This document shows positions 45,171 through 57,645 of a stretch of 64,000 nucleotides of DNA, in pieces. Source of the DNA: Smallanthus sonchifolius (Eukaryota; Streptophyta; Magnoliopsida; Asterales; Asteraceae); contig CM042044.1 of assembly GCA_023525975.1 (NCBI GenBank), positions 10,712,501 to 10,776,500 on the forward strand, written 5' to 3'. The notes beneath the pieces were generated by a model. It did not search any database. It was given only the letters and a program-made list of their open reading frames with translations, and was not told where the DNA came from. The translations under genes and the position numbers were made by a program. Numbering within the stretch: the stretch's first letter is position 1; each line of letters starts with the position of its first letter.

Positions 45171-48057
45171 TGTGACACCCGCGAATTTTCAGGTCTACAC
45201 CGCGTTCGACGAGTTCATATAAAATAAGAATAGTATTATTATGTTGAAATATACTTTCAAACGAAAGGAACTCGTTAGTGAACGAAAGATAATAGCAAGA
45301 TTTATTTGGGGTGTTATAATGTCAAAAAAAAATTGATCAAGTTCGGGTTTATACGCGTTAACACCCGAGTTGAGCGGTTTCGTAAAATTTTAATTTAAAA
45401 CCGAAAGGATATATATTTATGAGACGCAAGGACTCGAGGAAAAATAAAAAATTATAATAAGTTATTTTTGGGTAAAATAACGCCTCTATTTTTTTATCGG
45501 GTTCGTTTAAGCGAGAAACCGGCACGCGATCGGAGACCACGAGGGATATAAATACCCCACTACATTTTTTTTCTCATTTGCTCATATCATTGAAAGCAAT
45601 TAGTTAGAGAGAGGGCTGGAGCTGGTGGTGGTCCGGCGGTGGTCCGGTGGCGGCCGACGGCGGTCCGCGGTGGTCCGGTGCGGTGGCCAGTGGCGGCCGA
45701 AGCCCGTTTTTCCCCTAGAACCATTTCTCGACGCTACGAACGCAATGGTAAGCTTAGATTTGTCTAAATACTTGCTTAAATTCGTTAAAAAGAGTTTTTA
45801 AATTCTGTCCAGAAAGTTTTATGCATGCGCAGTCTTAAAGATTGGACGATCCCCGGAAATCCGACCGTTAGAAATGCATGAATTTTGGATATGATCTTGT
45901 CAACACATAGACGCAAAACCCTAATGGAGGAATTTTTAATCAGAGCTCTTTAGGTATGCTTTTAATACCCTCGAATGTGACTGATCAATTTTTCGGATTT
46001 GAAAAACCGGGTCTCTAAGAATCGTCGATCCCCAGAGATCTGACCGTTGGATCGTGACGATTTTTGGACAATAGTTTCTTAGCACAAATATGAATGTTTT
46101 CACCGTAGGAAATTCTGATCAGATGTTGGGAACTATATATTTTAATACGAGCAGATTGTAACAGTTTATAAGACCGAAACAGGAAATTGATCGGGTTGCA
46201 TGGCCATCCAAACGGCATTGCATGTCAATTTTGAGCATATGGAAATGCTCGGGAGATAAAAAAGATCCTAATGGTGTTTTTGGTTCGTATTGCATGTGAA
46301 ATACGGGAGGTTTCGCGTACGCGAACCATTTATACGAAATGTATAAACTTTACCCGTTAAGATTTTATTTTATGTTAGAATAGTTTTATGGGTCATTGGT
46401 TGGGAATTGAACCCGAAAATATTTAGTATTGAGATATTTGATATTTTGAGTGGTTATTAGGTTATAAACCCAACCCCGATTCACGTGGAACTAATATATT
46501 TATTTTTATACAACAATTGTTTTTTTTATGGATTTTTATAAATTTTTGATTTAGCTTTTAAATTTATTTTTAAAAAGTAGTATTTATATAAAAAGTAAGA
46601 TCTGAAAATTTTGGTAACTAAAATATTTATATATTATTTATTAAAATTTCTACAAGTTTAATACATGAAAATGGAGAAAAATAACTCTGAGTATTGGAAA
46701 AATCTGAAATTTTGTCAGTAATTAGTATATGATAAAACATGATTCCTGTCCAAAATTCATATAAATTGGAGTTGTCTAAGTAGGTTTTTGGTATTTATGA
46801 AGTTTTAATGATTGAATTTGGGATCATATACTTCTGGACAACATTAGGACTTGAAACTTTTAATAGAATCTCATATGAATTTAAAACTTATTTAGTAAAA
46901 ATTTGGTGAAGTTTGGACAAATATAACTATTTTTCCCGAATTTGTTAAATTTTAACAATATTATATTCATAATAAATAATCTGGATATTGAAAAATTATG
47001 AAAATTGGTCAAATATTTTTATTTATGTATATGAAAAATTAGTGAAAGTTTCAAGAATTAATTTTATGTCTAAATATGGTTTTTGAATTATTGTCCATTA
47101 AAACTTTATAAAAAGTTACCATTTTTGGAAATTTTTGTATAAAAATATTTTTATAAATTCTTAATGGGAGTTTGGACAGAATTATTGTCATATTAAAAAT
47201 ATAAAATTTGTACTTTTAAATTGGGTGCGAAAATCACACTAAAACCCTAATTTCGGATGAATCGGATTTTTAAACCGTAAACCTTTCTTTACGCGCATAA
47301 TCGCGTTCTTGGTCAAACAAAACTGTGACTTTAGATTTTATCACATATGATATTATAACTACTGATATTCATTAATAAAATCTAAAACTTAAGGTTTCAA
47401 AGTCACGAATTTATATAAAAGCCGGTTTTACAACTTTTGAGCGGTTCGTACGTGTGTGCACGGGTTTTGGGTATGCAACCGACTGCATAGCCAATTTTTG
47501 AGTAGTAGACTCAGTTTTATACTTTAGGCGTCCTAAATGCTATTTTTTTCATGTCTACTTGGTTAGTAGGACTCGGTTAGGACACCTGTTTTTGCGATTC
47601 TTGTGGATTTAGCCGTACCTTGGTAGCACTGAGTTGCTAGCCACACTTTGCTTGCATTTGGATGCTGGCCTTTGATAGAATTTGGATGTTAACCGTACTT
47701 TGCGGTTTTTGTTGACTATGTCACACTTATCACCGACTTTATTCAGGTGAGTTTCGCGGCCCCACTTTTTATTTTTACTGTTTTACGAGGGAAAAGATGT
47801 TTCACACACTACACGTTGTTACCTGAGTTTACTTATAAATGTATTAAGTCCCCACTTTAATGCAATCAATTAGCTTGGATAGCCGGTGGGAATTATGAAT
47901 AGTACTATTTGGGTTGACACCCCCGCCCAGGGTTAGTCGCGCCAATTAGACTTGTAGGGTCATTTGGGTGCATAATTAGCCATTGTAGGTGTTCACATTC
48001 GACACCTGGATACAGGGGCAACAACTAGTCTGACGGTTTTGATTATGGCTCAGGGTA
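45171..48057 (+). repeat. Element F: B-family LTR inside LTR A
   Basis: Starts TGTGACACCCGCGAATTTTC with a TATA box at 45547-45553 and follows LTR B for about 2.9 kb, then stops after GGCTCAGGGTA, some 400 bp short of the LTR end. No internal region follows. Beyond 48058 the sequence is element C in reverse orientation. It is either a truncated solo LTR or the stub of an element lost by deletion. Confidence 0.85.
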
Positions 48058-50834
48058 GAATAGGTGCACTGCAAAGTTTCTTTTTAAGATGTTGGAATGC
48101 TGACTCTTGGTTATCGCCCCAGTTATAGGCTTTACTCTTTTGAGTTAAGGAAGTGAGGGGTTGTGCAATTTTTGAAAATCCTTCGATGAATCGACGGTAG
48201 TATCCAGCCAATCCCAGAAATTGTCGCACCTCAGTCTGAGTCGTCGGTGCTGCCTAATTCTTGATGGCTTCTATATTTGATGGATCGACATGTATTCCTT
48301 TCTCATTAACCACATGTCCTAAGAATTGAACTTCCCGGATCCAAAACTCACACTTGGAAAACTTAGCATACAACTGTTCCTTTTTAAGTAATTCCAGGAT
48401 TAAACGTAGATGTTCCTCATGTTCTTCCTTGTTCTTGGAATAAATGAGGATGTTGTCGATGAAAACGATAGCAAATTGATCAAGATAAGGCTTACACACA
48501 CGGTTCATGAGGTCCATGAATACCGCTGGTGCATTGGTTAATCCGAAAGGCATGACCATAAATTCATAGTGGCCGTACCTTGTCCTGAAAGCAGTCTTAG
48601 AGATGTCTTCATCTCGGACTCTCAATTGATGGTAGCCGGACCTAAGATCTATCTTGGAATAGAAACTGGATCCTTGGAGTTGATCAAAAAGATCATCTAT
48701 CCGGGGCAAAGGGTAGCAATTTTTGATTGTGACTTTATTCAGCTCACGGTAGTCAATACACATACGGAAAGTCCCGTCCTTCTTCTTAACAAACAGTACC
48801 GGAGCTCCCCATGGCGATGAGCTAGGTCGGATGAAACCTTTATCCAACAAATCCTGTAACTGAGTGGACTATTCTTGTAATTCACTAGGTGTCAGTCTGT
48901 AAGGTGCCTGAGCGATCAGTGCCGCTCCGGTTGCTAGATCGATTTGAAATTCAACTTGACGGTGTGGTGGCAGACCAGGCAGATCTTCAGGAAATACTTC
49001 CAAAAATTCACGAACGATGGGAATGTCATCAATCTTCTTCTCTTCTGATGGCTGCTCAGCAACGAGAGCCAAAATAGCCGTATGCCCTTTTCGAAGGCAT
49101 TTCTGTGCTTTCATAAAGGATATGATGCCCATGACTGCACCAAATTTTTCGCCCTGAACGGAAAGGGTTTCTCCACTTGGGAGAGGAATGCGAATAATTT
49201 TCTCATGACATATAATTTCAGCTTGGTTTTTAGATAACCAATCCATGCCGACAATTACATCAAAACTACTGAGTGTGACCGACATAAGGTCGATATCAAG
49301 TATATGTCTAGCTAGCTCAAGCTTACAACCCTTAAGAATGTGGGTTGCTTCAATTATTTGGCCATCAACTATTTCTATTATATACTTAGCTCCTAACAGA
49401 GTTGGAGTTCCTTTTATCATATCACTAAGTTTCTTAGATATAAAACTTCTATTAGCTCCAGTGTCAAAACGGACAGAAGCAAAGTAATTATTTAAGAGAA
49501 ACTTACCGGTGACCACATTATGATCATAACGAGCTTCTCCAGATCCTAGCATGAAGGCTCGTCCCTTCGCACCATTTACTCCACCATTGCCGTTGTTACC
49601 TCCATTGTTGTTATTCTTGTTAGGGTTGTGGTTTCCATTACCCCCTTTCTTTAATTGAGGACAATTCTTCCGAATATGTCCCTCCTTTCCACACTCTAAA
49701 CAACCCTTTGTAAATCCAGGCTGTTGAAAAGGCTGCTTGGCTTGTAATTCACCCCTACAATCTTTGGCAGCATAACCTATTTTGCCACACCGCTGACAAC
49801 GGTTGCAAAACCCGAAATAATGGAAGTTGCACTTGTTACACTTAGGAGATTTTCCCGTGTAACCACCCTGATTTTGACCTGAAGAGGTCGACTGGTTGAA
49901 GTTCTTAGCAGGCTCAAACTTACGCTGCTTCTGCTGCTGCGGTTTTAGTTGGGCTGGGGTCCTTTGGAGTGAGAGTTGGAGTGGTTATTGGAGTGGTGAT
50001 CAAACTTGCGTTTATGATTATCGGTGGATTTAGAGACCGAACCTCTCGGAGGTAGAGTCCCTTGAGTCACCGCCTGATCGGTTAACTTATGGGAAAGTCG
50101 GATAGTTTGCTGGATAGTAGTAGGGTTGGATGAAGTCACCATACTTTGTATCTGAGGCACTAGACCTCCAATATATAGTTCAATTCTCTTGTAATCAGGA
50201 GTCACCATGTGCGGGCACATAGTAGCATGTTTATGTGAGCGTGTGGTATAAAGTTCAATTTCAGAACTCTCCATCTTTAGGTTCCAGAACTCTCTCTCTA
50301 ACTTCTGAATTTCATCGCGAGGACAGTACTCCTCCTTCATCATCGACTTAAACTCCTCCCACGGGAGTCCATTTGCCATGGCCAGACCCAACATCTGGAC
50401 CTGGGCGTTCCACCACGTGAGAGTCGGGCCCTCCAAAGTTCCAGCGGCGAACTTGGCCTGATTTGCCACTGGGCAGTTGCACATGGCAATCACTGATTCT
50501 ACTTTCTCAAACCAACGAAGTAGCTCCTTCAGCTCCACTAAAAGCGTGAGGTTTACAGTCCATAAATGCTTTGAAGGTGCAGGCTGGTTGCTGATTCTGC
50601 TGCTTTTGCTGGCCTGGATTTAGAAACAATATAGGATTGGGATTATAGGGCTTAGGACAGGCTTTTTAAGAGTTGAATTGACATCATTAGTCAATAACTA
50701 AAGCATTTACATGCAGCATTCAGTGCTGCTAGTGCCTCCGCCACACTATCGTTTATTAGTGCCGCTAGCTCTGCTGCTGTCATGTTGATGGTACCTCGGC
50801 CACCAGCACGACCTCCACGTCCTCTTCCCGACAT
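48058..50834 (-). pseudogene. Element C gag-pol fragment
   Basis: Gag starts at ATG 50834, with an intron at 50710-50614 as in A, and an 8-bp deletion frameshift near 50525. A further frame break in the Gln/Asn-rich linker (about 49944) precedes the zinc knuckles (CNRCQRCGKIGYAAKDC, CLECGKEGHIRKNC). The protease keeps DTGANRSF. A TAG after TPSELQE (about 48866-48868) splits the RT. The RT catalytic pair is FIDN instead of FIDD, so the enzyme would be dead even if read through. A further stop follows GIHVDPSNIEAIKN near 48251-48253. The frame is lost at 48058. Confidence 0.88.
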
Positions 50835-51085
50835 GATTCTTCACATTCACAAACACAAAACAATGAGAAATATATCACATATTAAACATTATTCATGTAC
50901 AAGTAAGGAAATACAACATCTAATATTTTGGAAATTAAATAAATTGTAAGGCTACAAAATAAATAATTCCAACATTAAACTTCTCATGCTTTTATTGAAT
51001 GGGAACAGCCTTACCCATCTAGGTTTGAAAAGAGAAATAAAATAAGCAAAACATAAATGAAAGAAAGATAGAATAGGAAGATCAT

Positions 51086-51857
51086 CAAGCATCCTCGTCA
51101 TCGGAAGAAACGTATGATTGAGCATCATCGATCTCCACCGGTTCCTCCTCGGGTGGCTCCTCCTCTAGGGACTCATCCTCGAAAGGTTCCTCCTCGAAGG
51201 CTCCTCCTCGCCGTCCGAAAGTAGAATTTCCTCAGCAAATAGGTCTGCTTGCAGTTGGGCTTCCAAGTGAGTCACTCTTTCTTGAAGTCCTTCGGCAGCA
51301 TGATTTGCTACTTGCAGCTGGCCTTCCAGATTAGCCACTCTCTCCAGAATCCCTTCTACATCCTGATCCGAGGTGTCCACCCTCATCTCCAAATGTGTCA
51401 CCCGATCCACCAAAACGTTATGGACCTTATCCGTCACTGCTAGCTCAGCAGTCAACAGCTCAATTCCTACCTTGTTCTCCTCTATTTGTGACTCTCACTG
51501 CAGAATGCCAGGTATCTCCTCAGTAGCATCTTTCACAATGCTCAACTCCCTAAACATGTAAAATACAAAGGCTGCAAAAGCATGTTCCATAGTGCATGGC
51601 AAGCTAGGTAAAGTAGATGATGAGGAAGCAGACCCAAAGTAAGGTGATGGGACATTTCCCATTTCCATCCACCTTTGGATCATTTGCGGGTATGCATTCC
51701 AATTGCGAGCGGGATTCATTGCTTGCGCGCTACTCGGTTCATCCTGATCAACTGAATAGTCACTAGAACTAGTCCGGCGCCTCTTGGGTTCCGGGGATGG
51801 TAAGATAGGTGCATCGTGTCCTGGTGCCTTAGGTGATGGAGGTGGACTTGACGACAT
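51086..51857 (-). pseudogene. Extra ORF of element C (broken copy)
   Basis: Counterpart of the ORF at 18372: ATG at 51857 (MSSSPPPSPKAP), basic patch PEPKRRRTSS, LPSLPCTMEHAFAAFVF and coiled-coil RVTHLEAQLQ repeats. TGA at 51495-51497 replaces an Arg codon (CGA in A). A frameshift near 51205 scrambles the acidic tail. Similarity spans the whole length, which argues that the ORF was once under selection within the family. Confidence 0.75.
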
Positions 51858-51956
51858 GTTCCTGTAACAACATATAAGTGCCAAACATCCAAATGACATA
51901 TAACTAATGTGTGAGGCTATAGTCTAGTATGCAATCCTAGTTCTCTATAACCAATG

Positions 51957-51968
51957 GCTCTGATACCA
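51957..51968 (-). other. PBS of element C, initiator tRNA-Met
   Basis: Minus strand TGGTATCAGAGC three bases after the LTR end GGGGGTGTGACA, identical to that of element A. Confidence 0.9.
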
Positions 51969-51971
51969 ATC

Positions 51972-54883
51972 TGTCACACCCCCAATTTCAGCTAACGGAG
52001 TTTTACCGTTTGGGCAGTGATGAACCAGGATCTCAGACATTAGTTACGTTGAACGAATCTACATGGGACTTAAATGAAAATATCATAATAAACAGAGTTC
52101 AAATGCGGAAGCGTAAAGAAAAGCAAATGCGCAAAACACACGCGCCTAAAAGTCCAAATGTCCAAACCAACACAATCCAAAATAGTCCAAACAATTATTA
52201 TAAAGTAACGATTAAAATAGAAGAATCCCATGCATGTCTTAACGTGCACCTGTGTCTTATCTTAGCGACCTGAGAAAACATGTAAGAAAAGATGTCAACA
52301 CGAGGTTGGTGAGTTCACAGGTTTCAATATATAAATAAGTGTTTACCAGATTTATTGATCATTCAATATGTATCTATAGGTAGCTAAACTATGTTCATGT
52401 TTAACTCAAGCGCTCGCAACCGAAGCTGACTGTTTGTTTGTTTGCCTCCTGCCAGGTCTATCAACACTGGCAGTGTGAGTAGGCTAATATTTCACCCGTT
52501 CGATCTCTAATCGAGTTAGCGCGACTAACGCGGGTGGGATTTGTCAAACCCAGTAGTACTAATAAACATTACCTCGCTAAGATCCATATTAACGGTCCGA
52601 TATAAGATGAGGACATTCTGTGATAGCGTGTTACGCTTAGCTTTAACATCGATAACATACGAATTACAAAATCTCAAAATAGTTTAATCATGTTTTCTCC
52701 CCCAAGTTAAAATAGTAAAAAGGGGCCGTGAAAACTCACCTGCGTTGCGTTGTAGGTAGTATCACACAAGAGATAAGTTGGAACCACGAGTATAAGTCTC
52801 AAAAGACTTACGAATGCCCTAAAATTATAAACACATAAATTAGGGATAATAATAGGAATTGTGACAGCGACACGGAATGAGAAACGTCCTAAAGAAACGC
52901 TCTAATATTCAAGAGTGGACGAACTTGTCCACGGAGATAGGAATTCCTTAAATAATCAAATTATAATTACGTTACGCGACGAATGACAAAAATAATAATA
53001 AATATAATCGAGTGTTTTGTCATTCACAAAAACTAAGAAAATAATATAATATATTATTTTTAGGTTCGAAGGAATATTCTAATTACTTATTTGAGGTAAG
53101 ACTATAAATACATTATTATTATTGAAGTAATAAACACGAGTAAATAATATAACCAATTATATTATTATTTAATCCCAAACGTTACACGAGGTTGTAAAAC
53201 GATTCGGAATAATATAAATATATATTATTTAATAATACGGGTCATGGGTTGAAAATAATATAAACATATATTTTATACAAAGTTATGGTTTGCAAATAGT
53301 GTAAATACATTATTTTTAAGAGTAGGAAATAATAATAAAAATGATTTAATAATTCAAACCCGAGCCTACGGGTTGTTTCCCGGGCTAAAACACATTACCA
53401 TAATATTATAATAATAGGGGGTTTGATTTATAATAATTAAATATAATAAAAAGTGCCTCAAAAACAAATTGTGGGAGCCCGGTCTCGAACCCGGGTCTCT
53501 CCCACACACACACAAGCCTCTAACCAGTCCCGCCCGCTAGGGTATCGCGAACTAACCCTGATCGGAAATCTTTTGTCAAGCAACTCGAGTGGGTTCTTCT
53601 TTCCCACGCAGGCCGAACCAACCCAAGATCGAATCCCTCGATCCCGATATTGAATATCGATAATAGTTTAGGGTTTTTGTTAGTCGGAGTGTTGCGAATC
53701 AAAGGGCATGTTTAATTTCAAATTTATTGAGTTTAAGATCGATTAAATTACAGAAAGGAGGTCGTAACCCTAGATTATGAACACAAAATGGATTCATGAG
53801 ATTCTGATAATAAAAATTGTTAGAATCATAGGGCTTTTAACAAAAACAACATTGCGAATCTGTTAGTGTTATTTTATTGCATTAATTTTGTGTTTAAGAT
53901 TGAAAACCCCAAATCATTTCCAGATGAACCCTAATTACTGGATCAAGATCAATTCGATGATGGAAGTCCGATATTTCATAGGGCTTTCAAAGAGTATGGT
54001 ATTACGAATCTAACTGTATAGGTTAATTTCATTTTGATTGGGTCTAGACTAGGGTTCGATTAAACCGGTCTGTGATGAACCCTAGAGTCGTGATCTTGAC
54101 TGAATTGATAATGTAAGCCCCAATTGACATAGGGCTTTCATTCTATGGATAAAAACGAAACAATTGGAGTAAGAAATTACCAGAATGCGAGTCGGATTGA
54201 TAGAGTTCGAGTAATGCATGTGTCGGCTCTGAACTGTCTGACCTCCGGTGATTTCTACTGCTTCTCCGGCCAATGTGGTATGTGCAAAAGCTCCTGGAGA
54301 GTTCGTCGAGTGTGCATAGTGTCTCAATTCGTGAAGTTACTATTAGGATTAAACGAATTTGATGATCGCGATGAAGTGGTCGACGGTTATTGTTTAACTC
54401 TCAATTATTAGCGTTAATTCGATTAATTGTCTGAGTTAAATGTATTAATGACGATCGTTATGATCATTGTTGTGCGAAAACAGTTTCAATTTCAAAGGAT
54501 TTCAGTTTGGAACGATCGGATTCGATTGAATTCGCGATGCTTGACTTTCAAAAGTCAACAATTAGGTTTAGAGAAGTGTCAGGAATGGTCCATGAGGTTT
54601 TGCTTTGGATTGGAGTTTGAAACTTGGCAGAATAGGTCCTCCAAGTTTGAACTTGGATACTTAGGTTAAGTTTTGGTTAATTTTGACTTTATAGAAGTCA
54701 ACAATAAACAATTTTGACTTAAAAAGTCAATGGAATAGTTTAAGAGTATTACACAACTAGTCCCTTGAGTTTAAGTTTAAGATATTGACAGAAACAGTCC
54801 CTGGAGTTTGAGTAAAGTTAATTTCAGTTAACTTTAACTGGATTTTGTTAACGGAGTTAAATGGAAAAGTCCGGATTGTCACA
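51972..54883 (-). repeat. 5' LTR of element C (2912 bp)
   Basis: Minus reading TGTGACAATCCGG ... GGGGGTGTGACA. It starts at the ancestral boundary and lacks the 70-bp extension of element A. It is clearly more diverged from both A LTRs than they are from each other. The Pol III-like module is kept at 53540-53481 (B-box GGTTCGAGACC). Confidence 0.88.
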
Positions 54884-54918
54884 GTAAAACTCCGTTAGTG
54901 GAATTTAGGGGTGTGACA
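54884..54918 (+). repeat. Terminal 35 bp of element A 3' LTR
   Basis: GTAAAACTCCGTTAGTGG ... AGGGGTGTGACA, matching 18216-18250, followed by the target duplication TATTA. It shows that C and the deletions lie inside the A LTR. Confidence 0.9.
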
Positions 54919-55056
54919 TATTATTATTTTAGTCTTAATTTCGTGTTTCTAAGTTTATTGAAAATTTAAAATACAAGATTGGTATAATAATTATAATCCA
55001 TAAACCATACTAGAATTTTCAGTCGAAACAAAAATCATTAGTGTCGTCCTTTCTTA
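54919..55056. other. Resumed host tandem repeat and spacer
   Basis: TATTATTATTTTAGTCTTAATTTCGTG continues the ~155-bp repeat interrupted at 15236, for about 45 bp. The rest is AT-rich with no feature. Confidence 0.8.
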
Positions 55057-55422
55057 TCTATACTATATAATAAATAAAGGTTTGAGAAGGACACTTCTCA
55101 CTCACACATGCATCCTCAACATTTTTTCCCGCGTTTCTCTCCTATTAATTACACAAATTTCGTTAATTTTTTTTATAATTTTTGTTTATCGTCTTTCTCC
55201 CCTATTAAATAATAATGATTTTCTATAATTTCTTTTATAAAATGTTTTTTATTTTAAAAAAATATGTTTTTTCATAATTGTTTTTTAATTAGAACACTTC
55301 ATTCTTTTTATAAAACATTTTTATTATATAATATTTTTAGAATTTATAAATTTTCATAAAAACTGATGTTTTATAACAAGTTGTATTTATTCAATCCATG
55401 TAATACATGGGCTTTAACCTAG
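55057..55422 (+). mobile_element. Non-autonomous Helitron, 366 bp
   Basis: Starts TCTATACTATATAATAAA, ends TTTAACCTAG, flanked by A and T. Subterminal hairpin CCATGTAATACATGG at 55396-55410. Same family as 14465 and 3386. Confidence 0.8.
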
Positions 55423-57645
55423 TGAGCTAATAGATTTGAACATCGAACGAATCAGAAAAAACCGATGAAAACTTAACCAAAACTAGGGTTTCATGGGGAT
55501 ATGTCGATGAGAAGATGGGATGAACGTTGAGGATTTAGTTATATTTATGAGTCATTTTATGTATGGGTAGGACATGTCTGATCATGCATTGACAGGTGCG
55601 GGTTTTGAACGGGAACGAACGAATTGAAGAGCAAGGAATGAGACTCGGCACAACCAGTGAGTTTCTAATCCCCTCTTTAAATGTTTCTAATGTTTTGGGG
55701 TAATCGTACATACTTAGGGAAAGTGTTTTATTAAACTGAACCTGTTTCATGTTTTGAGGTTTTACCCGATGAGCTACGAATTTATATGTTCAAATGCAGG
55801 ACTAAGGGATTGTATCTGGTCCTTAGAATGAGTGGGCTAGGCTAGAATTATGTTAAGTTGTGTGGGTGTCGTGTTATGAGTTAGTCGGGAAGAGTCGGGG
55901 TATGGGTTGGCCAGGTATGAGTATACGTAGGATGTGTATTCTTGAGAAAAGATGTGTATTCTTGAGAAAGGATGTGGTGTGCATGCTTAGTTAATGAAGT
56001 CATGTAATTGCTAATATTTAATTTGTGTTATGTGCTTGTCATTATATGTTTGCGTTATTGTCCTTGCGACGCGACAAACGAGATTTGTGAGGGACGGGGT
56101 CTTTCGGGAAGTCGCCAACGGTGACATTTATTTAACAGGTTAATAATGAGCTTAGGGTGTGTCGAACGCCCTGATGAGAGTGCAGTGACGAGGTATGTGT
56201 TGTGTAATAATATGTTAACTTGCATACTAGTGTTGAGTTTTATTGTGCGTGATATAGCATTAATGTAATGTGTAGATGATATTATAGTGACGAGGTAGAA
56301 TCAGATTGACCGTTGTGTCAGGATTAGGATGTGGTGTTGGTATCTGCTGTGTCAGATGAATTGTAAGAGCCGTGGTTCGAGCTGAGTAAGTCGATGTCTA
56401 GGGTTTTGTTGTGTTAACCAAGTGTCGAATTAATACGTGTTCTAGAGTATGAGTTATTAGTGTAGTAGGTTCGACCTATGTCGATGAGACTACGGGATTA
56501 TTATTATTGTTATGGGATGAGTCTTGGGTGGTGAAGTGTTATGGGATATCATATGATAACATGGGTCATCTATAAGTCAATAAATTGTGAAACACTATTT
56601 TATAAGGACCAAAGTGTCCTGGGTAAAGTTCAAATAACTTTTGTGACGAGTTGACTTTTAACTAAACTAAACTATTAGAACTCACTCAGTATAGCCGACT
56701 TTGTGTGTACGTTAGGTTGTGTTGTAGGTGAACTTTTGTATCGACGTATCTCGGCTTGGGAGCGGTGCTACTTGGTTTGGTGTGCAGGCATTCGTGAGAT
56801 AAATTTAACAACGATAGTAATTAATGTTTTTTATAAAGACTTCCGATGTAGTTTGATTAGTAATTAATGTGTTTTAAACAATGTTTTCATACCCGGACCG
56901 GACTGCGAACTGGTCGTCTTACCGGTTCACTGGTCGGACCGGTTGGACCGGTCGAACCGGATTTAAGAACCGGATAACTTTATAACTATTTTAAATTATA
57001 ATTGATATAAAATATATAAAAAAATATCCAAATCTTTCATATTATTTCTAAAATTTTACCCCAGGCATATAAAAAAATGAAATAGCTTTGGGCTTTTGAA
57101 GTTAGAACTAAAGCCCATCATATGTTTAAATTTAACCCTACCACTTCTTCATTTATACTAAATCTCACAAAACCGCTTCCTTTAACCCTATTGAATCTCA
57201 CTCTTCATCTCTTTGGCTTGTACTCTTTGCAAAGAAATTACAACAAACAATGGTATCTTCTTTCTAATTGTTGTCTTCTTAATTATAACATTCATGTTTT
57301 TCTACCCTTTCTTTCTATTTTCCTTTCAGAGGCTGAGGCTTAGGGCAACTCTCGTGATTTAGGGTTTTCTTTTTTCAAACAGTGGGTAAACTAACCTGTA
57401 TAAGTTAAAAGAGGAAAAAAAAAAGAAATTTAATAGCTAAATCGGTTCGACCGTCGAAATCCCGGTCCGACCGGACGGGTCTATGCAGGACCATTTGAAC
57501 ACACCGAACTGGACCGTTCTGGCTGCCGGGTCCCGGTCCGACCGGTTCGACCGGCCTGTCCGGTCCGGGTTTGAAAACATTGGTTTTAAAGAGCATGACA
57601 CGTTATGAGACCCAACTGTAGGATGCCCGGTTTAGGGGTCTTACA
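55423..57645 (+). repeat. Degenerate LTR ending GGGGTCTTACA, split by an hAT MITE
   Basis: Non-coding DNA of gypsy-LTR character that ends GTTTAGGGGTCTTACA at 57645. No matching TGTAAGACCCC start is found, so the 5' part is missing or further diverged. A 20-bp sequence GATGTGTATTCTTGAGAAA is tandemly duplicated at about 55930-55968. An unrelated MITE sits at 56879-57582. Small open frames (for example 55535-55750) have no support. Confidence 0.5.
56879..57582. mobile_element. hAT-type MITE, 704 bp
   Basis: Inverted ends CAATGTTTTCATACCCGG and CCGGGTTTGAAAACATTG with a perfect 8-bp target duplication GTTTTAAA (56871-56878, 57583-57590). Subterminal GGACCGGTTGGACCGG type repeats are present on both sides. 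The ~300-bp centre is AT-rich with no transposase. Confidence 0.9.

Larger units (their letters stand above)
48058..54883 (-). mobile_element. Element C: second A-family gypsy copy, 3' truncated
   Basis: Minus-strand relative of element A: 5' LTR 54883-51972, PBS, extra ORF, gag-pol up to RNase H (...AFQHLKKKLCSAP) at 48058, where it is cut. Integrase, PPT and the 3' LTR are missing. Its right end lies in the last bases of LTR A (GTAAA at 54884), indicating it inserted there; the left target site was lost in the deletion shared with LTR F. Confidence 0.88.
15237..54918 (+). mobile_element. Element A: gypsy (chromovirus, Tekay-like) carrying nested insertions
   Basis: The outer element starts TGTGACACCC and ends GGGGTGTGACA, with a perfect 5-bp target duplication TATTA at 15232-15236 and 54919-54923. 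The host repeat continues across the gap. Its own parts are the 5' LTR (15237-18250), PBS, an extra ORF, gag-pol 19356-21858 and 40196-42333, and the 3' LTR 42382-45170 plus a terminal scrap 54884-54918. The rest is later insertions B, D, E, F and C. Pol order PR-RT-RNaseH-IN and the C-terminal WNSKRRSEFTWERED block fit the Tekay/Del chromovirus lineage. Many nonsense and frameshift changes make it inactive. Confidence 0.9.

Noticed and set aside
54884..54918. A separate small element end
   Set aside because: It matches the last 35 bp of LTR A and is followed by the TATTA duplication, so it belongs to element A.
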